64,000 nucleotides of DNA from Cercis canadensis (lineage: Eukaryota > Streptophyta > Magnoliopsida > Fabales > Fabaceae): assembly GCA_003255065.1 (NCBI GenBank), contig QAOA01006719.1:195108-259107 (forward strand). The letters are read 5' to 3'. Shown one piece after another: positions 55,295 through 64,000 of the stretch (position 1 is the first letter of the stretch; the number at the start of each line of letters is the position of its first letter). Below the pieces are notes generated by a model. That model ran no database searches, had not been told where the DNA came from, and worked only from the letters and a program-made list of their open reading frames with translations. The translations under genes and the position numbers were made by a program.

Positions 55295-57769
55295 TCAAAG
55301 TTTAGCTTTTTGGTGGCTGACGGGTGCCGAACCGTACAAAATTAAACTACTAATTGCAAATTTGGTGGCCCAATAAGCATGATGTTCTAACTCAACAGGC
55401 ATATGGAAAGCCTTACCAAACACTAACCGGTATGGGGACATACCAATTGGAGTCTTAAAAGCCGTGTGATACGCCCAGAGTGCGTCATCAAGCTTTTTGG
55501 ACCAATCCTTTCTGTTAGCATTAACTGTTTTTTCTAGGATCCACTTCAGCTCCCTATTTGAAATCTCCACTTGACCACTTGTTTGAGGATGATAAGGAGT
55601 GGTTACCTTATGCTTGACCCCATACTTGGCCAATAAAGTCTCGAACTGCTTATTGCAAAAATGCTTCCCCCCATCACTGATAATTGCTCTCAGGGTTCCG
55701 AACCGAGTAAAAATATGCTTGCGGACAAAGTTCACTACTACTCGAGAGTCATTGGTAGATAATGCAGCAGCCTCAGCCCATTTGGAGACGTAGTCAACCG
55801 CTACTAGGATGTATTGATTATTAAAAGAGGATGGGAAGGGTCCCATGAAATCGATGCCCCATACATCGAAAAGTTCTACTTCTAGGATAGTGGTCAAGGG
55901 CATTTCATGACGGTTGGAAATATTCCCCGTCCGTTGGCATCTGTCACAAGAGGATACAAAGGCATGAGCATCTTTGAATAAAGTGGGCCAGTAAAAGCCC
56001 GACTGAAGAACTTTGGCAGCAGTACGATTAGCTTCAAAATGACCCCCATACTCGGAAGAATGACAATGATGAAGAATGTGATCTATCTTCGCTTCAGGGA
56101 CACACTTTCTGATGATCTGATCAGAACAATGTTTGTAGAGAAACGGGTCATCCCACAAATAGTGCTTCACATCAGAGTAAAACTTCTTCCGCTGGTGACT
56201 CGTCTGCTCCGGTGGAAGTGTCTTGGTTGCTAGAAAGTTTGCAAAATCTGCAAACCAAGGGGACTGTCCAGCTTGGATACGATAGAGCTGCTCATCAGGG
56301 AATGCATCATCAATTTTGGGAGGGGAAGGTGCCTGCTGCTCATGTGGTTCTAACTGAGACAAGTGATCCGCCACCACATTCTCTTTGCCTTTTTTATCTT
56401 TAATTTCAAGGTCAAACTCCTGAAGTAGGAGTACCCACCGAATGAGCCTGGGTTTTGCATCTTTCTTCTCAATCAAGTACTTGATAGCCGAGTGGTCAGT
56501 AAAAACTATCATTTTGGTGCCAATCAAGTACGGCCTAAACTTATCAAAGGCAAAGACCACAGCCAGGAGCTCCTTTTCAGTGGTGGCATAGTTCATTTGT
56601 GCAGGATTCAAAGTTCGACTCGCATAGTAGATGGCATGAAAATGCTTATCCCGACTCTGTCCCAAAACAGTCCTGATGGCGAAATCACTGGCATCGCACA
56701 TCAACTCAAAAGAAAGATCCCAATCCGGAGCGACAATAATGGGAGCAGAGACTAAGGATTTTTTCAGAACCTCAAATGCCACTAAGCAATCTGCATCAAA
56801 TAGGAAGGGAACCTCTTTAAGAAGTAAATTACACAGGAGTTTTGGGATCTTGGAGAAATCCTTAATAAACCGCCTGTAAAACCCAGCATGGCCCAAAAAA
56901 CTGCGCACACCTTTGACCGAGGTAGGAGGAGGTAATTTTTCAATGGTGGCAATCTTCGCCCGATCCACTTCGACACCAGCAGCAGAGACTTTGGGGCCCA
57001 AGACGATGCCTTCTGTCACCATGAAGTGACATTTTTCCCAGTTTAGCACCAAATTTGTTTCCTCACACCTTTTGAGAACAGATGAGAGGTTGACAAGGCA
57101 AGTGTCAAAAGACTCCCCAAAGTCGGAGAAATCATCCATGAAAACCTCGATGAAACGCTCTACCATATCAGAAAATATCGCCATCATACACTGCTGAAAA
57201 GTAGCCGGTGCATTGCATAACCCAAAAGGCATGCGCCGGAAAGCGAAAGTACCATATGGGCAGGTGAAGGTAGTCTTCTCTTGGTCTTCAAGTACGATGG
57301 AGATCTGATTATAGCCCGAATACCCATCCAAGAAGCAATAGTAAGGATGCCCAGCTAGCCGGTCGAGCATCTGATCGATGAAAGGAAGAGGAAAATGGTC
57401 CTTTTGAGTGGCTGTGTTGAGCTTCCTGTAGTCGATACATACTCGCCACCCTGTCACAGTCCTCGTGGGGATTAACTCATCATTCTCATTTTTTATCACT
57501 GTCATCCCACCTTTCTTAGGAACCACTTGCACTGGACTGACCCACACACTGTCGGAGATAGGATAGATGATCCCTGCGTCCAGAAGCTTCAGTACCTCTG
57601 CTCTCACTACCTCTTTCATGTTAGGGTTCAATCGGCGTTGGTGTTCCACAGACGGTCGGTAGCTATCCTCCATCAGAATCTTGTGCATGCACAAAGAAGG
57701 GCTTATACCTCTGATATCAGCAATGGACCACCCGATGACGGTCTTGTGCTCCCGAAGCACTCGCAGTAA
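55295..57769 (-). pseudogene. Athila-2 reverse transcriptase, RNase H and integrase
   Basis: An 821-codon open frame. [60 protein letters not shown] and [13 protein letters not shown], with all three catalytic Asp present. RNase [33 protein letters not shown] and VVADHLSQL. Integrase: zinc finger ([30 protein letters not shown]), then [18 protein letters not shown] (Asp), [12 protein letters not shown] (Asp), [17 protein letters not shown] (Glu) and [20 protein letters not shown]. It is separated from the protease frame only by the TAG at 57770-57772. Catalytic residues look intact over the whole frame, making it the best-preserved pol in the window. Confidence 0.95.
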
Positions 57770-58975
57770 CTAATCTTCCTGATCGGTAGTCAAAGAAGCA
57801 GAAAGAATGACTGGCAGAGTAGATGAGTCCCCCAGAAATCCATACTTCAGATGCCCAGGTAACTGTTTGAGCTCTAAGGTCGGTGGCTTATGAATAGATG
57901 GCACTGGTCTACTGGCCCCTTTCCCTAACTCTTCAAAGGGACGGTGGATAAAAATAGGAGCGGTGGCCTCAAGTTGACTCACAACTGCTCGAATTTGTGG
58001 ATCATCATGAGGAGAACTCCCAAGCAAGCATGCCTCAAGCAGTTCTATAGGACTTGTCGCTTTAACAAAATCTCTGGTGCACTCATCAATGGTGTCAAGT
58101 CTGAAGCAACTATCACCATCCAAGGGGTACTTCATGGCTTTGAAGACATTGAATGCTACTTCCTCATCTTGTACCCGCAAAATTAACTGTCCTTTTTGCA
58201 CATCAATCAGAGTCCTTCCAGTAGCTAAGAATGGTCGACCAAGACTAATTGAGATTTCTTGGTCTTCCTCCATGTCCAGAATAATAAAGTCAGCAAGGAA
58301 GACCTTGACTAGCACATCTTCAATGATACCCCTGGGGTATTTGATTGACCGGTCAGCTAACTGCAATGAGACTGTCGTAGGTTTCGCTTCTCCAAGACCC
58401 AATTTCCTGTAAACAGACAAGGGCATCAAATTAATACTGGCACCTAAATCACAAAGGGCTTTACCGAAAAAAGAATTACCAATAGTACAAGGTATAGTAA
58501 AACTCCCTGGATCTTTTAATTTAGGTGGTAGTTTCTTTTGAAGAATAGCGCTGCACTCCTCAGTAAGTGCTACAGTCTCAAAATCCTCCAGCTTCCTCTC
58601 GTTAGACAGTATATCCTTCATAAATTTGACGTAACTGGGCATCTGTTCAAGAGCATCAGCAAATGGTATGTTGATATGAAGCTTCTTGAAGACTTCCAGA
58701 AACTTAGAGAACTGTAAATCCAGCCTTTTCTTTTGCAATCTATGAGGAAATGGTAGAGGTGTAATATAGGGGAGAGGGTTGTCTGGAAACAATTTAGACG
58801 GTTTCCCCACAGGTGCTACTGGAGTCTCTACTGGAGTGGTTTCCTTCACCTCAGGCTCAACTGGCTTACACGGAAACTTCTTAGTAGTGTCAGAGGGTTC
58901 ATCCAAGGCCTTGCCACTACGAAGGGTAATGGCTTTGATGTGTTCCTTAGGATTAACCTCAGTGTCACTGGACAA
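57770..58975 (-). pseudogene. Athila-2 protease region
   Basis: In frame with RT. It begins with the Athila linker (VNPKEHIKAITLRSGKALDE). The protease signature is IPCTIGNSFFGKALCDLGAS (catalytic Asp in DLGAS) followed by INLMPLSVYRKLGLGE and the flap-side ISLGRPFLATGRTLIDVQKG. It ends at TTDQED followed by TAG. The upstream boundary is a TAA at 58976-58978. Confidence 0.93.
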
Positions 58976-60276
58976 TTACCCTTGCTGTCTGGTAGTGATC
59001 ATGGTAGAAAGCTGGCCTACTTGAACTTCCAGGTTACGAATAGAGGCATCGGTTCGAGCCATGAATTGGCTTGTATTCATGGTGAGCTGAGCTAGAGCAT
59101 CCTCCAAAGAAACCTTTGCTTGCACAGGTGGTTGAGCAGAATTTTGGTTGTTCTTCCAAGAGAAGTTTGGATGATTCCTCCACCTCGGATTATAGGTGTT
59201 CGAGTAGGGGTTATTTGGCCGATTCTGATTCCCCACATAATTGGCTTCCTCAGCTTGGGAAGCAAAGAACGGATTGCCCACCTGACACTCTATACTGATG
59301 TGAGGGCCTCCACAATGGTCACAATTTTCAAGAGGTGACTAGATGACATTGACATTCTGAACAGTCAACTGCTTAGCTAGCGAGTCAATTTTTGCAAATA
59401 AAGCGGTAAAGGCGTCAACCTCATGAACCCCAAGCACCTTTCTTGGATTGGACCTCTCAGTAGGTCACTGATAGGCATTGGTAGCCATATCTTCTAGCAA
59501 GTCATGGGCAGCTTCATATGTTTTTCTCATCAAAGACCCACCAGCAGCGGCATCAATTAGGGCCTTGGTGGAATTTAGTAACCCATTATAAAAAGTTTGC
59601 AACTGCAACCAGTCTGGTAGTCCATGGTGAGGGCATCTATGTATTGCAACTGCAACCAGTCTGGCAGTCCATGGTGAGGGCATCTACGTAACAACTCCTT
59701 GTACCTTTCCCACGCTTCTTGAAGTGATTCATTCTCCAATTGATAAAATGTTGCAATGTCATTTCGGAGCTTGGCAGTCTTAGCTGGTGGAAAAAATTTA
59801 GCCAAGAATTTCTGGGCCAAAATATCCCATGTGGTGATGGTCCCTGTTGGCAATGCTTGAAGCCATGCCTTGGCTTTATCCCGTAATGAGAAAGGAAATA
59901 AGCGGAGGCGAATAGCATCATTACCAACCCCGTTGTGCTTGAAAGTATCGCAGATCTCCACAAACCCGGAAAGATGAGCATGAGGGTCTTCACTTGCTAA
60001 TCCACTGAACGAGGCTGATTGGACCATGTGGATGACAGCTGGTTTAATCTCAAAAGAGTTCGCTTCAATAGTCGGTCGCCTTATACCCGAGGTGGTATCC
60101 GAGATAGAAGGTAAAGCATAATCTCGGAGTGCCTTTGCATGGTTTTCTTCTGCCATTGTGTCTTTCACAATTTTCACAACTCTGGGAGACTCTTTTCTCG
60201 CCTTTCTATTCCTTCGATAGGTCTTTTCTATCTCGGAATCAAAAGGGATAAGAGAGCTATTTCCAGCTTTTCTCAT
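58976..60276 (-). pseudogene. Athila-2 gag
   Basis: I choose the ATG at 60276 (MRKAGNSSLIPFDSEIEKTY). The core shows EIKPAVIHMVQSASFSGLAS, FPFSLRDKAKAWLQALP, FLAKFFPPAKTAKLRNDI and LQEAWERYKELLRRCPHHGL. At 59597-59690 a 47-bp tandem duplication shifts the frame. The correct frame then continues with a zinc knuckle (CDHCGGPHISIEC) and the C-terminal helix (MARTDASIRNLEVQVGQLST). Stops at about 59465, 59339 and 58976 interrupt it. Confidence 0.92.
59597..59690 (-). repeat. 47-bp tandem duplication in Athila-2 gag
   Basis: TTGCAACTGCAACCAGTCTG starts at 59597 and again at 59644. As 47 is not divisible by three, it breaks the reading frame. The copies differ by two or three bases. Confidence 0.92.
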
Positions 60277-60390
60277 ATACAAAGAAAACTCCTGCAAGTG
60301 TCAGAAAGTACACACTTAAGTAAATTTGTGAACGGTACACGACTAGACTAAAATTAAGATTACTGAGTATCGATATTGATAACAAATTAG

Positions 60391-60408
60391 TCCCCGGCAA
60401 CGGCGCCA
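60391..60408 (-). promoter_or_regulatory. Athila-2 primer-binding site (tRNA-Asp)
   Basis: TGGCGCCGTTGCCGGGGA on the element strand, six bases inside the 5' LTR. It is a full 18-base complement to the 3' end of plant tRNA-Asp including CCA. Confidence 0.94.
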
Positions 60409-60414
60409 AAAACT

Positions 60415-61817
60415 TGTTGTGAAAATTCCAACGCAAGTGTACGTTGTCGTTTGCAAATAATAAAATGAGATAAATTTATCGTTCCCACGAAGACTAATGT
60501 ATCAACTACCAAAAAAGGGTTAACCTTAACTTTATCTAATCAGTCGATAAGGAGATATTTCAATGAAACAACTGAAAATAGAATAATAACAATGTAAACC
60601 AGAAAAATAGCAAATCAAACCAGAAAAATAATAGATTCAGCAAGAGAGAAACACCTAGGGTTCCGATTTCACCATAATCACTCCCAGCTTTCATTCCATA
60701 TTCCATTAACTCCAATTTATCTTCCTATTTGCTAATCAAGATTCCCTAATTTATTCACTAGCCTCTCCCAAGGTCGAGTGTACATATCCATTAATTACTA
60801 ACCCTGTATATCCCTATACGAGTTACAATAATTACGAATTCATTGAGTTTTGTGGATTTTTTTAAATGATTACACAAGCCATGGAGGTATATTCCTATCC
60901 TCCATGTAACTCATGGCATTTACCCCAAGGAACTTGACACACAACTCTCCTTCCGGTCTCATTGTGATTAACAATTCATCTAATTATTGGCCAGACAATC
61001 AGAAGCATTAAGAGAAGAGATAAATACTCAAATTTAAGAGATAAATAATGGAATTAACTTCATAAGAAACTACAGCTGGTCCTAATTAGGCTACATCGTA
61101 CCCTAAATAAGAGAATTAGTTCATATTAGATGAAGAGAATAAGAAAGAATAAAATTTAGACATGATTCAAAGGTAAAAGAGGAAAAACTCTGGTTTGAAG
61201 GTCAAATCAGCCTTGCATCTCCTCCTTTCAATCCTTCCTTTGCCTCCTTTGTGCCTCCAAGAGTGTCTAAGAACGAACCCCTTTCTAATTCCCTCGTTTC
61301 CTATTTATACCCCTCACTCTAAAGCCCTAAAACCCATGAGAAAATAAGTCACGTCTGCAGAATTAACTTCGGGCGCCGCACCTCTGAGCTGCTGGAAGAA
61401 ATCTGGTTCTTTTCATTTTTCGGGCGCCGCACCTCTATATTTTGAGGGGTACGGCGCTGAGCTGCTGTCCCAACATGTGTATTTTTTCGCATACGGGGGG
61501 TGCGGCGCTACTGTTCAAAGGGTGCACCTCTGAGCTGCTGGAAGAAATCTGGTTCTTGTCATTTTTTCGAGCGCCGCACCTCTGTATTTTGAGGGGTGCG
61601 GCGCTGAGCTGCTGCCAGATTCTCCCTTCTGATGCTTTTGAGCACCCAAGCTCTGGTTTATGTCCTCAAACTCCTCAAAAGTCCTTGTTTCTTTGCTCAA
61701 GTCCATAGGATCTGCAATTTAACATAAAAATCTCATTAAATAGCCATTTGATCTACAAGAACTACTCAATTATTTAAGCCAGGACACCTAAAAAGTGAGT
61801 GTAAAATTCACTCAACA
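60415..61817 (-). repeat. Athila-2 5' LTR
   Basis: 1,403 bp, TGTTGTGAAAATTCC...ATTCACTCAACA, including the GC-rich hairpin cluster at 61368-61610. The next bases, ACAACCAACATG, belong to CDKA/CACTA-associated DNA. Confidence 0.93.
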
Positions 61818-62270
61818 ACAACCAACATGCATTTGAACTTTAAAGATTTTAATTTGATCAAAGATTTCCTAGCAGTTTGAAGGATTATGCATTCATCATC
61901 TATCATACCCCCTACCCCCTGCCCCTTAAAAATTTGAGATCCTTCTACTTCATAAGGTGAAGGCTTGAAGCCTGGCATGATGTGTGGATGTACTCTTCAC
62001 ACACTCACACAGAGACAAAGAGAAAGTGACACTAACAATGCTTCAAATTAAAATTACATCGATGAAGAAATTTGTTATTATCCCCACTTTATAAACTAGA
62101 AGCAAGCTATGCATTCTTGGGATAGTTAAATGTTCTTGACGGAACAACAAGCAATGGTAGTAAAAGCAATGCATTATGTAATTCATTAAAGTTCCCTTCC
62201 ACGTCAATGAGAAAAAACAAAGGATAACCTCTCTGTCAAATCACTACTATATCTTAATTGATGAACTTAC
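61818..62270. other. DNA between Athila-2 and the CDKA exons
   Basis: About 450 bp without a recognised feature. If the CDKA fragment were complete, its last exon would be expected here on the minus strand, but I do not find it. It may be intron or unrelated DNA. Confidence 0.4.
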
Positions 62271-62324
62271 AGAAAGAAGATCAAGACCAGCTAGCTCGAG
62301 ATTTGGAACCACAGTTGCTAGGTC
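62271..62324 (-). pseudogene. CDKA (cdc2-type) cyclin-dependent kinase, exon fragment
   Basis: 54 bp encoding DLATVVPNLELAGLDLLS, a signature of the C-terminal lobe of plant A-type cyclin-dependent kinases. It has an AG acceptor (TTTTAAG) before it and a perfect GTAAGT donor after it. A 100-bp intron separates it from the preceding exon at 62426, in the correct order and strand. Confidence 0.87.
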
Positions 62325-62425
62325 CTTAAAAGTACAAGATAAGGCCAATTAAGTCTTACAGCAATATAGATCCCAACGATTCAAGTACATTAAAGGTAAA
62401 ACAGCTGCATAGGAAATTCAATTAC

Positions 62426-62512
62426 CTTGGAAGGCCACTTGGGAAAGGCTGATTTAAAATCAGGCAATGAAGTCACTCCAGCCATGTATCCTCATTTGGC
62501 GTACCTAAGATT
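62426..62512 (-). pseudogene. CDKA (cdc2-type) cyclin-dependent kinase, preceding exon, frameshifted
   Basis: Encodes ILGTPNEDTW and, after a one-base loss, GVTSLPDFKSAFPKWPSK, the segment directly before DLATVV in CDKA proteins. The acceptor is TTTGAAG and the donor GTAATT. The missing C in the TGGCCTGGA context breaks the frame, so this copy is a pseudogene. Upstream kinase exons (ATP-binding loop, PSTAIRE, HRD, DFG) were looked for up to 63400 and not found. Confidence 0.87.
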
Positions 62513-63375
62513 CTTCAAACAAGGAACAAAATGTAAATATCACAACACATATTACATGCCCATATATATTAATTGTAACATGCCCATTTGGAAGCAAAAT
62601 TTATTATTGAATATTTTCACCAGTCACCACTGTCCAAATACACATGATCCCTTTTACATAGTTGTCAGTAAAATATTTTAAAATTCACAAATTCAGCCAA
62701 CATACAATAAACTCCTTTGTTCTGCTTTCCAATAAGGAAAATAAGAGTATGATAGAAAAGAGACCAAAACACAAGAAGATCAATAGGGACATCACTGCCA
62801 CAATCACTAGGAAATGGAAATGCTATCTCAAATTTTAGACTGGTTTCCTATCTCAAATGAAAATGAGTATTTTTCCCCCTCATCCTTTTTTTTTTCTGTT
62901 TCTTAGTAGAAAATCAGAATTCATAAGAACAAAGATGATGATAGAATATCTAGCTATGCCAATTGCAAACAGTGCAAATACCAAAATCATAATGACCCTT
63001 CTTGCAGCAAAACTGTACATATCAACTTTTTCTTCCAATAATTTCTAGTTTCAAAGAGAAAGGCTTGCATGTCTGAAAGGAAAGCCATAACCAATAAGAA
63101 CATATGGTAGCAACAACATTAAAAACTGAGGCCATCTAATAAAATATGAAGGAAAAGAAAATGCCAACCAAAAGAGTCAAAGGACAACATAATTCTTCTG
63201 GCGGCCTCCAAATTTCAAAAACCCCTTATTAACCCAGTAACATATACTCTTGGACACCCAAAAAGGATGGAAGAAATATAGAATTTTAGTAAGCGATATC
63301 TGTAAGGAGAGATCTTGGAGTGAAGAAGATTGAAATAGAAATTTTGGAGTGAAGAAGAGAAATAGTAGAACTCAC
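62513..63375. other. Intron-like DNA between CDKA exons and a possible first exon
   Basis: No gene called. On the minus strand a short stretch near 62940-63010 reads like a membrane helix (RVIMILVFALFAIGIARYS) but has no start or family match. T-rich tracts occur at 62885-62900. Confidence 0.35.
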
Positions 63376-63560
63376 CTGCAATCCAAACACTGAGACAAAC
63401 AAAGGCTATGCGGAGACAACGGTGGCAGCAAGGCGATGCTAGATTGAAGCCCGAGTAGAAGGAGAGGATTTGAAAGGGAAATGTGAGCTTAGGGATTTTA
63501 GGACTTAGGGATTTCAGCGATGCTTCTGAAATGCGAAGGGGGATAGAAATAAATTTACAA
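63376..63560 (-). other. Possible leader exon with splice donor
   Basis: On the minus strand the sequence GTTTGGATTGCAG is followed by GTGAGTTC (63375 leftward), a consensus splice donor. No start codon with a recognisable protein precedes it, so it could be a 5' untranslated exon of the gene from which the CDKA fragment derives, or of another captured gene. Confidence 0.35.
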
Positions 63561-63805
63561 GATTCTAATGGTAAAAATTTAGGAAATACCATTGAAAATA
63601 CCGTCGAAACTAAAAAAATATATTTTTTAAAACATTCTAACGGTATATTCCGTTGGAATTCTAAAAAAAACTTCTTGGTCATTTCTAACGGTAATTTTGA
63701 TGGAAAATTCCAACGGTAATGTAATTCCGTTGGAATTACCGTTGGAAATGTAAAAAATTCTAACGGTATTTAGTTCCGTTGGAAAACAGCATTTTCCTTG
63801 TAGTG
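63561..63805. mobile_element. CACTA (En/Spm) transposon end with subterminal repeats, copy 2
   Basis: Minus strand begins CACTACAAGGAAAATGC at 63805, the terminal inverted repeat. Inward lie TTCCAACGG/CCGTTGGAA repeats matching those at 36870-37139 (shared block TTCCAACGGTAAT...AATTACCGTTGGAA). Same family and same orientation as copy 1. The other end is not in the window. Confidence 0.88.
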
Positions 63806-64000
63806 ACATAGTTTTATTTTACTTTGAAGTGACATCTATTAATTCTCAGATTTACTTTGATATTTGTACAATTTTCTTTCTTGCAGCATACGTGAAGGGC
63901 ATTTTAAACAGTAAGATTCTGATTTTTTGTCCTTTCGCCCCAAAATTTGGGTCATAATTCCCTTTCTTTTTCCCAGTTAGTTATTATAGGTTAAATTGTG
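63806..64000. other. DNA flanking CACTA copy 2
   Basis: AT-rich. TTTCTTTCTTGCAG followed by CATACGTGAAGGGC and then CAGTAAGA at 63880-63915 looks like a short exon with splice sites on the + strand, but it is too short to name. Confidence 0.3.

Larger units (their letters stand above)
49276..61817 (-). mobile_element. Athila-lineage Ty3/gypsy retrotransposon with env-position ORF (Athila-2)
   Basis: A 12.5-kb element with LTRs of 1,426 bp (49276-50701) and 1,403 bp (60415-61817), a perfect tRNA-Asp primer site, gag, protease, RT, RNase H, integrase, an extra ORF between pol and the 3' LTR, and a polypurine tract. The LTRs differ by a few per cent, more in their left thirds. The left flank is Ogre-3 leader. 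The right flank is CDKA/CACTA DNA. No 5-bp duplication exists (CCTCT versus ACAAC), so the two ends probably come from different insertions. Multiple stops and frameshifts make it defective. Confidence 0.93.

Noticed and set aside
63215..63682. 155-codon minus-strand frame across the CACTA end
   Set aside because: It runs through subterminal repeats and across a consensus splice donor, and no domain is seen.
1..64000. tRNA or rRNA genes, bacterial operons, riboswitches
   Set aside because: None was recognised. The tRNA-like 18-mers are primer-binding sites next to LTRs, not tRNA genes.

Overview
The window is nuclear DNA from a higher plant, almost certainly a eudicot. It is AT-rich and consists almost entirely of nested retrotransposons and DNA-transposon debris. 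The plant assignment rests on Ogre/Tat and Athila lineage Ty3/gypsy elements, a Mutator-like transposase, a CACTA transposon family with CACTACAAG-type ends, and fragments of two plant genes (a ZIP metal transporter and an A-type cyclin-dependent kinase). An 89-bp run of N and five single Ns show it is an assembled draft. No complete, intact host gene is visible.

Layout: 1-2150 is a decayed Mutator-like (MULE) transposase on the + strand. 2200-5240 holds small coding relics, a degenerate telomere-like TTTAGGG tract and a 96-bp in-frame repeat. 5241-42537 is a head-to-tail array of minus-strand Ogre-type elements: LTR A (5241-7921), internal region 1, LTR B (31049-33670), internal region 2, LTR C (39919-42537). 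Internal region 1 keeps the full Ogre order in transcription direction: tRNA-type primer site, ORF1, gag, protease with a G-patch-like segment, RT, two RNase H domains, integrase, tandem-repeat 3' UTR and polypurine tract. Its integrase is split by a 10.6-kb Athila element (Athila-1, 10766-21407) flanked by the 5-bp duplication GGTTG. Internal region 2 is a shuffled, pol-less derivative broken by an assembly gap, exon 1 of a ZIP transporter with its TATA box, and one end of a CACTA transposon.

43286-49275 is a third Ogre copy, also lacking protease and pol. It carries a 30-bp and an 80-bp satellite-like array. It is interrupted by a second Athila element (Athila-2, 49276-61817) with gag, protease, RT, RNase H, integrase and an extra env-position ORF. 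From 61818 to 63805 lies another end of the same CACTA family with two consecutive exons of a CDKA kinase pseudogene.

Functionally these genes are parts of selfish replication cycles. Gag forms particles, protease matures the polyprotein, RT/RNase H copies RNA primed by a tRNA, and integrase inserts the DNA. Every large ORF carries premature stops or frameshifts, so all visible copies look inactive. Wherever the original codon can be compared, most stops fit C-to-T or G-to-A change, as expected in methylated DNA. The least ordinary signals are the LTR-sharing Ogre array with tandem repeats inside its LTRs, a candidate intron between Ogre protease and RT, a UAG shared by two Ogre gag copies, and one CACTA family associated with two unrelated host gene fragments.
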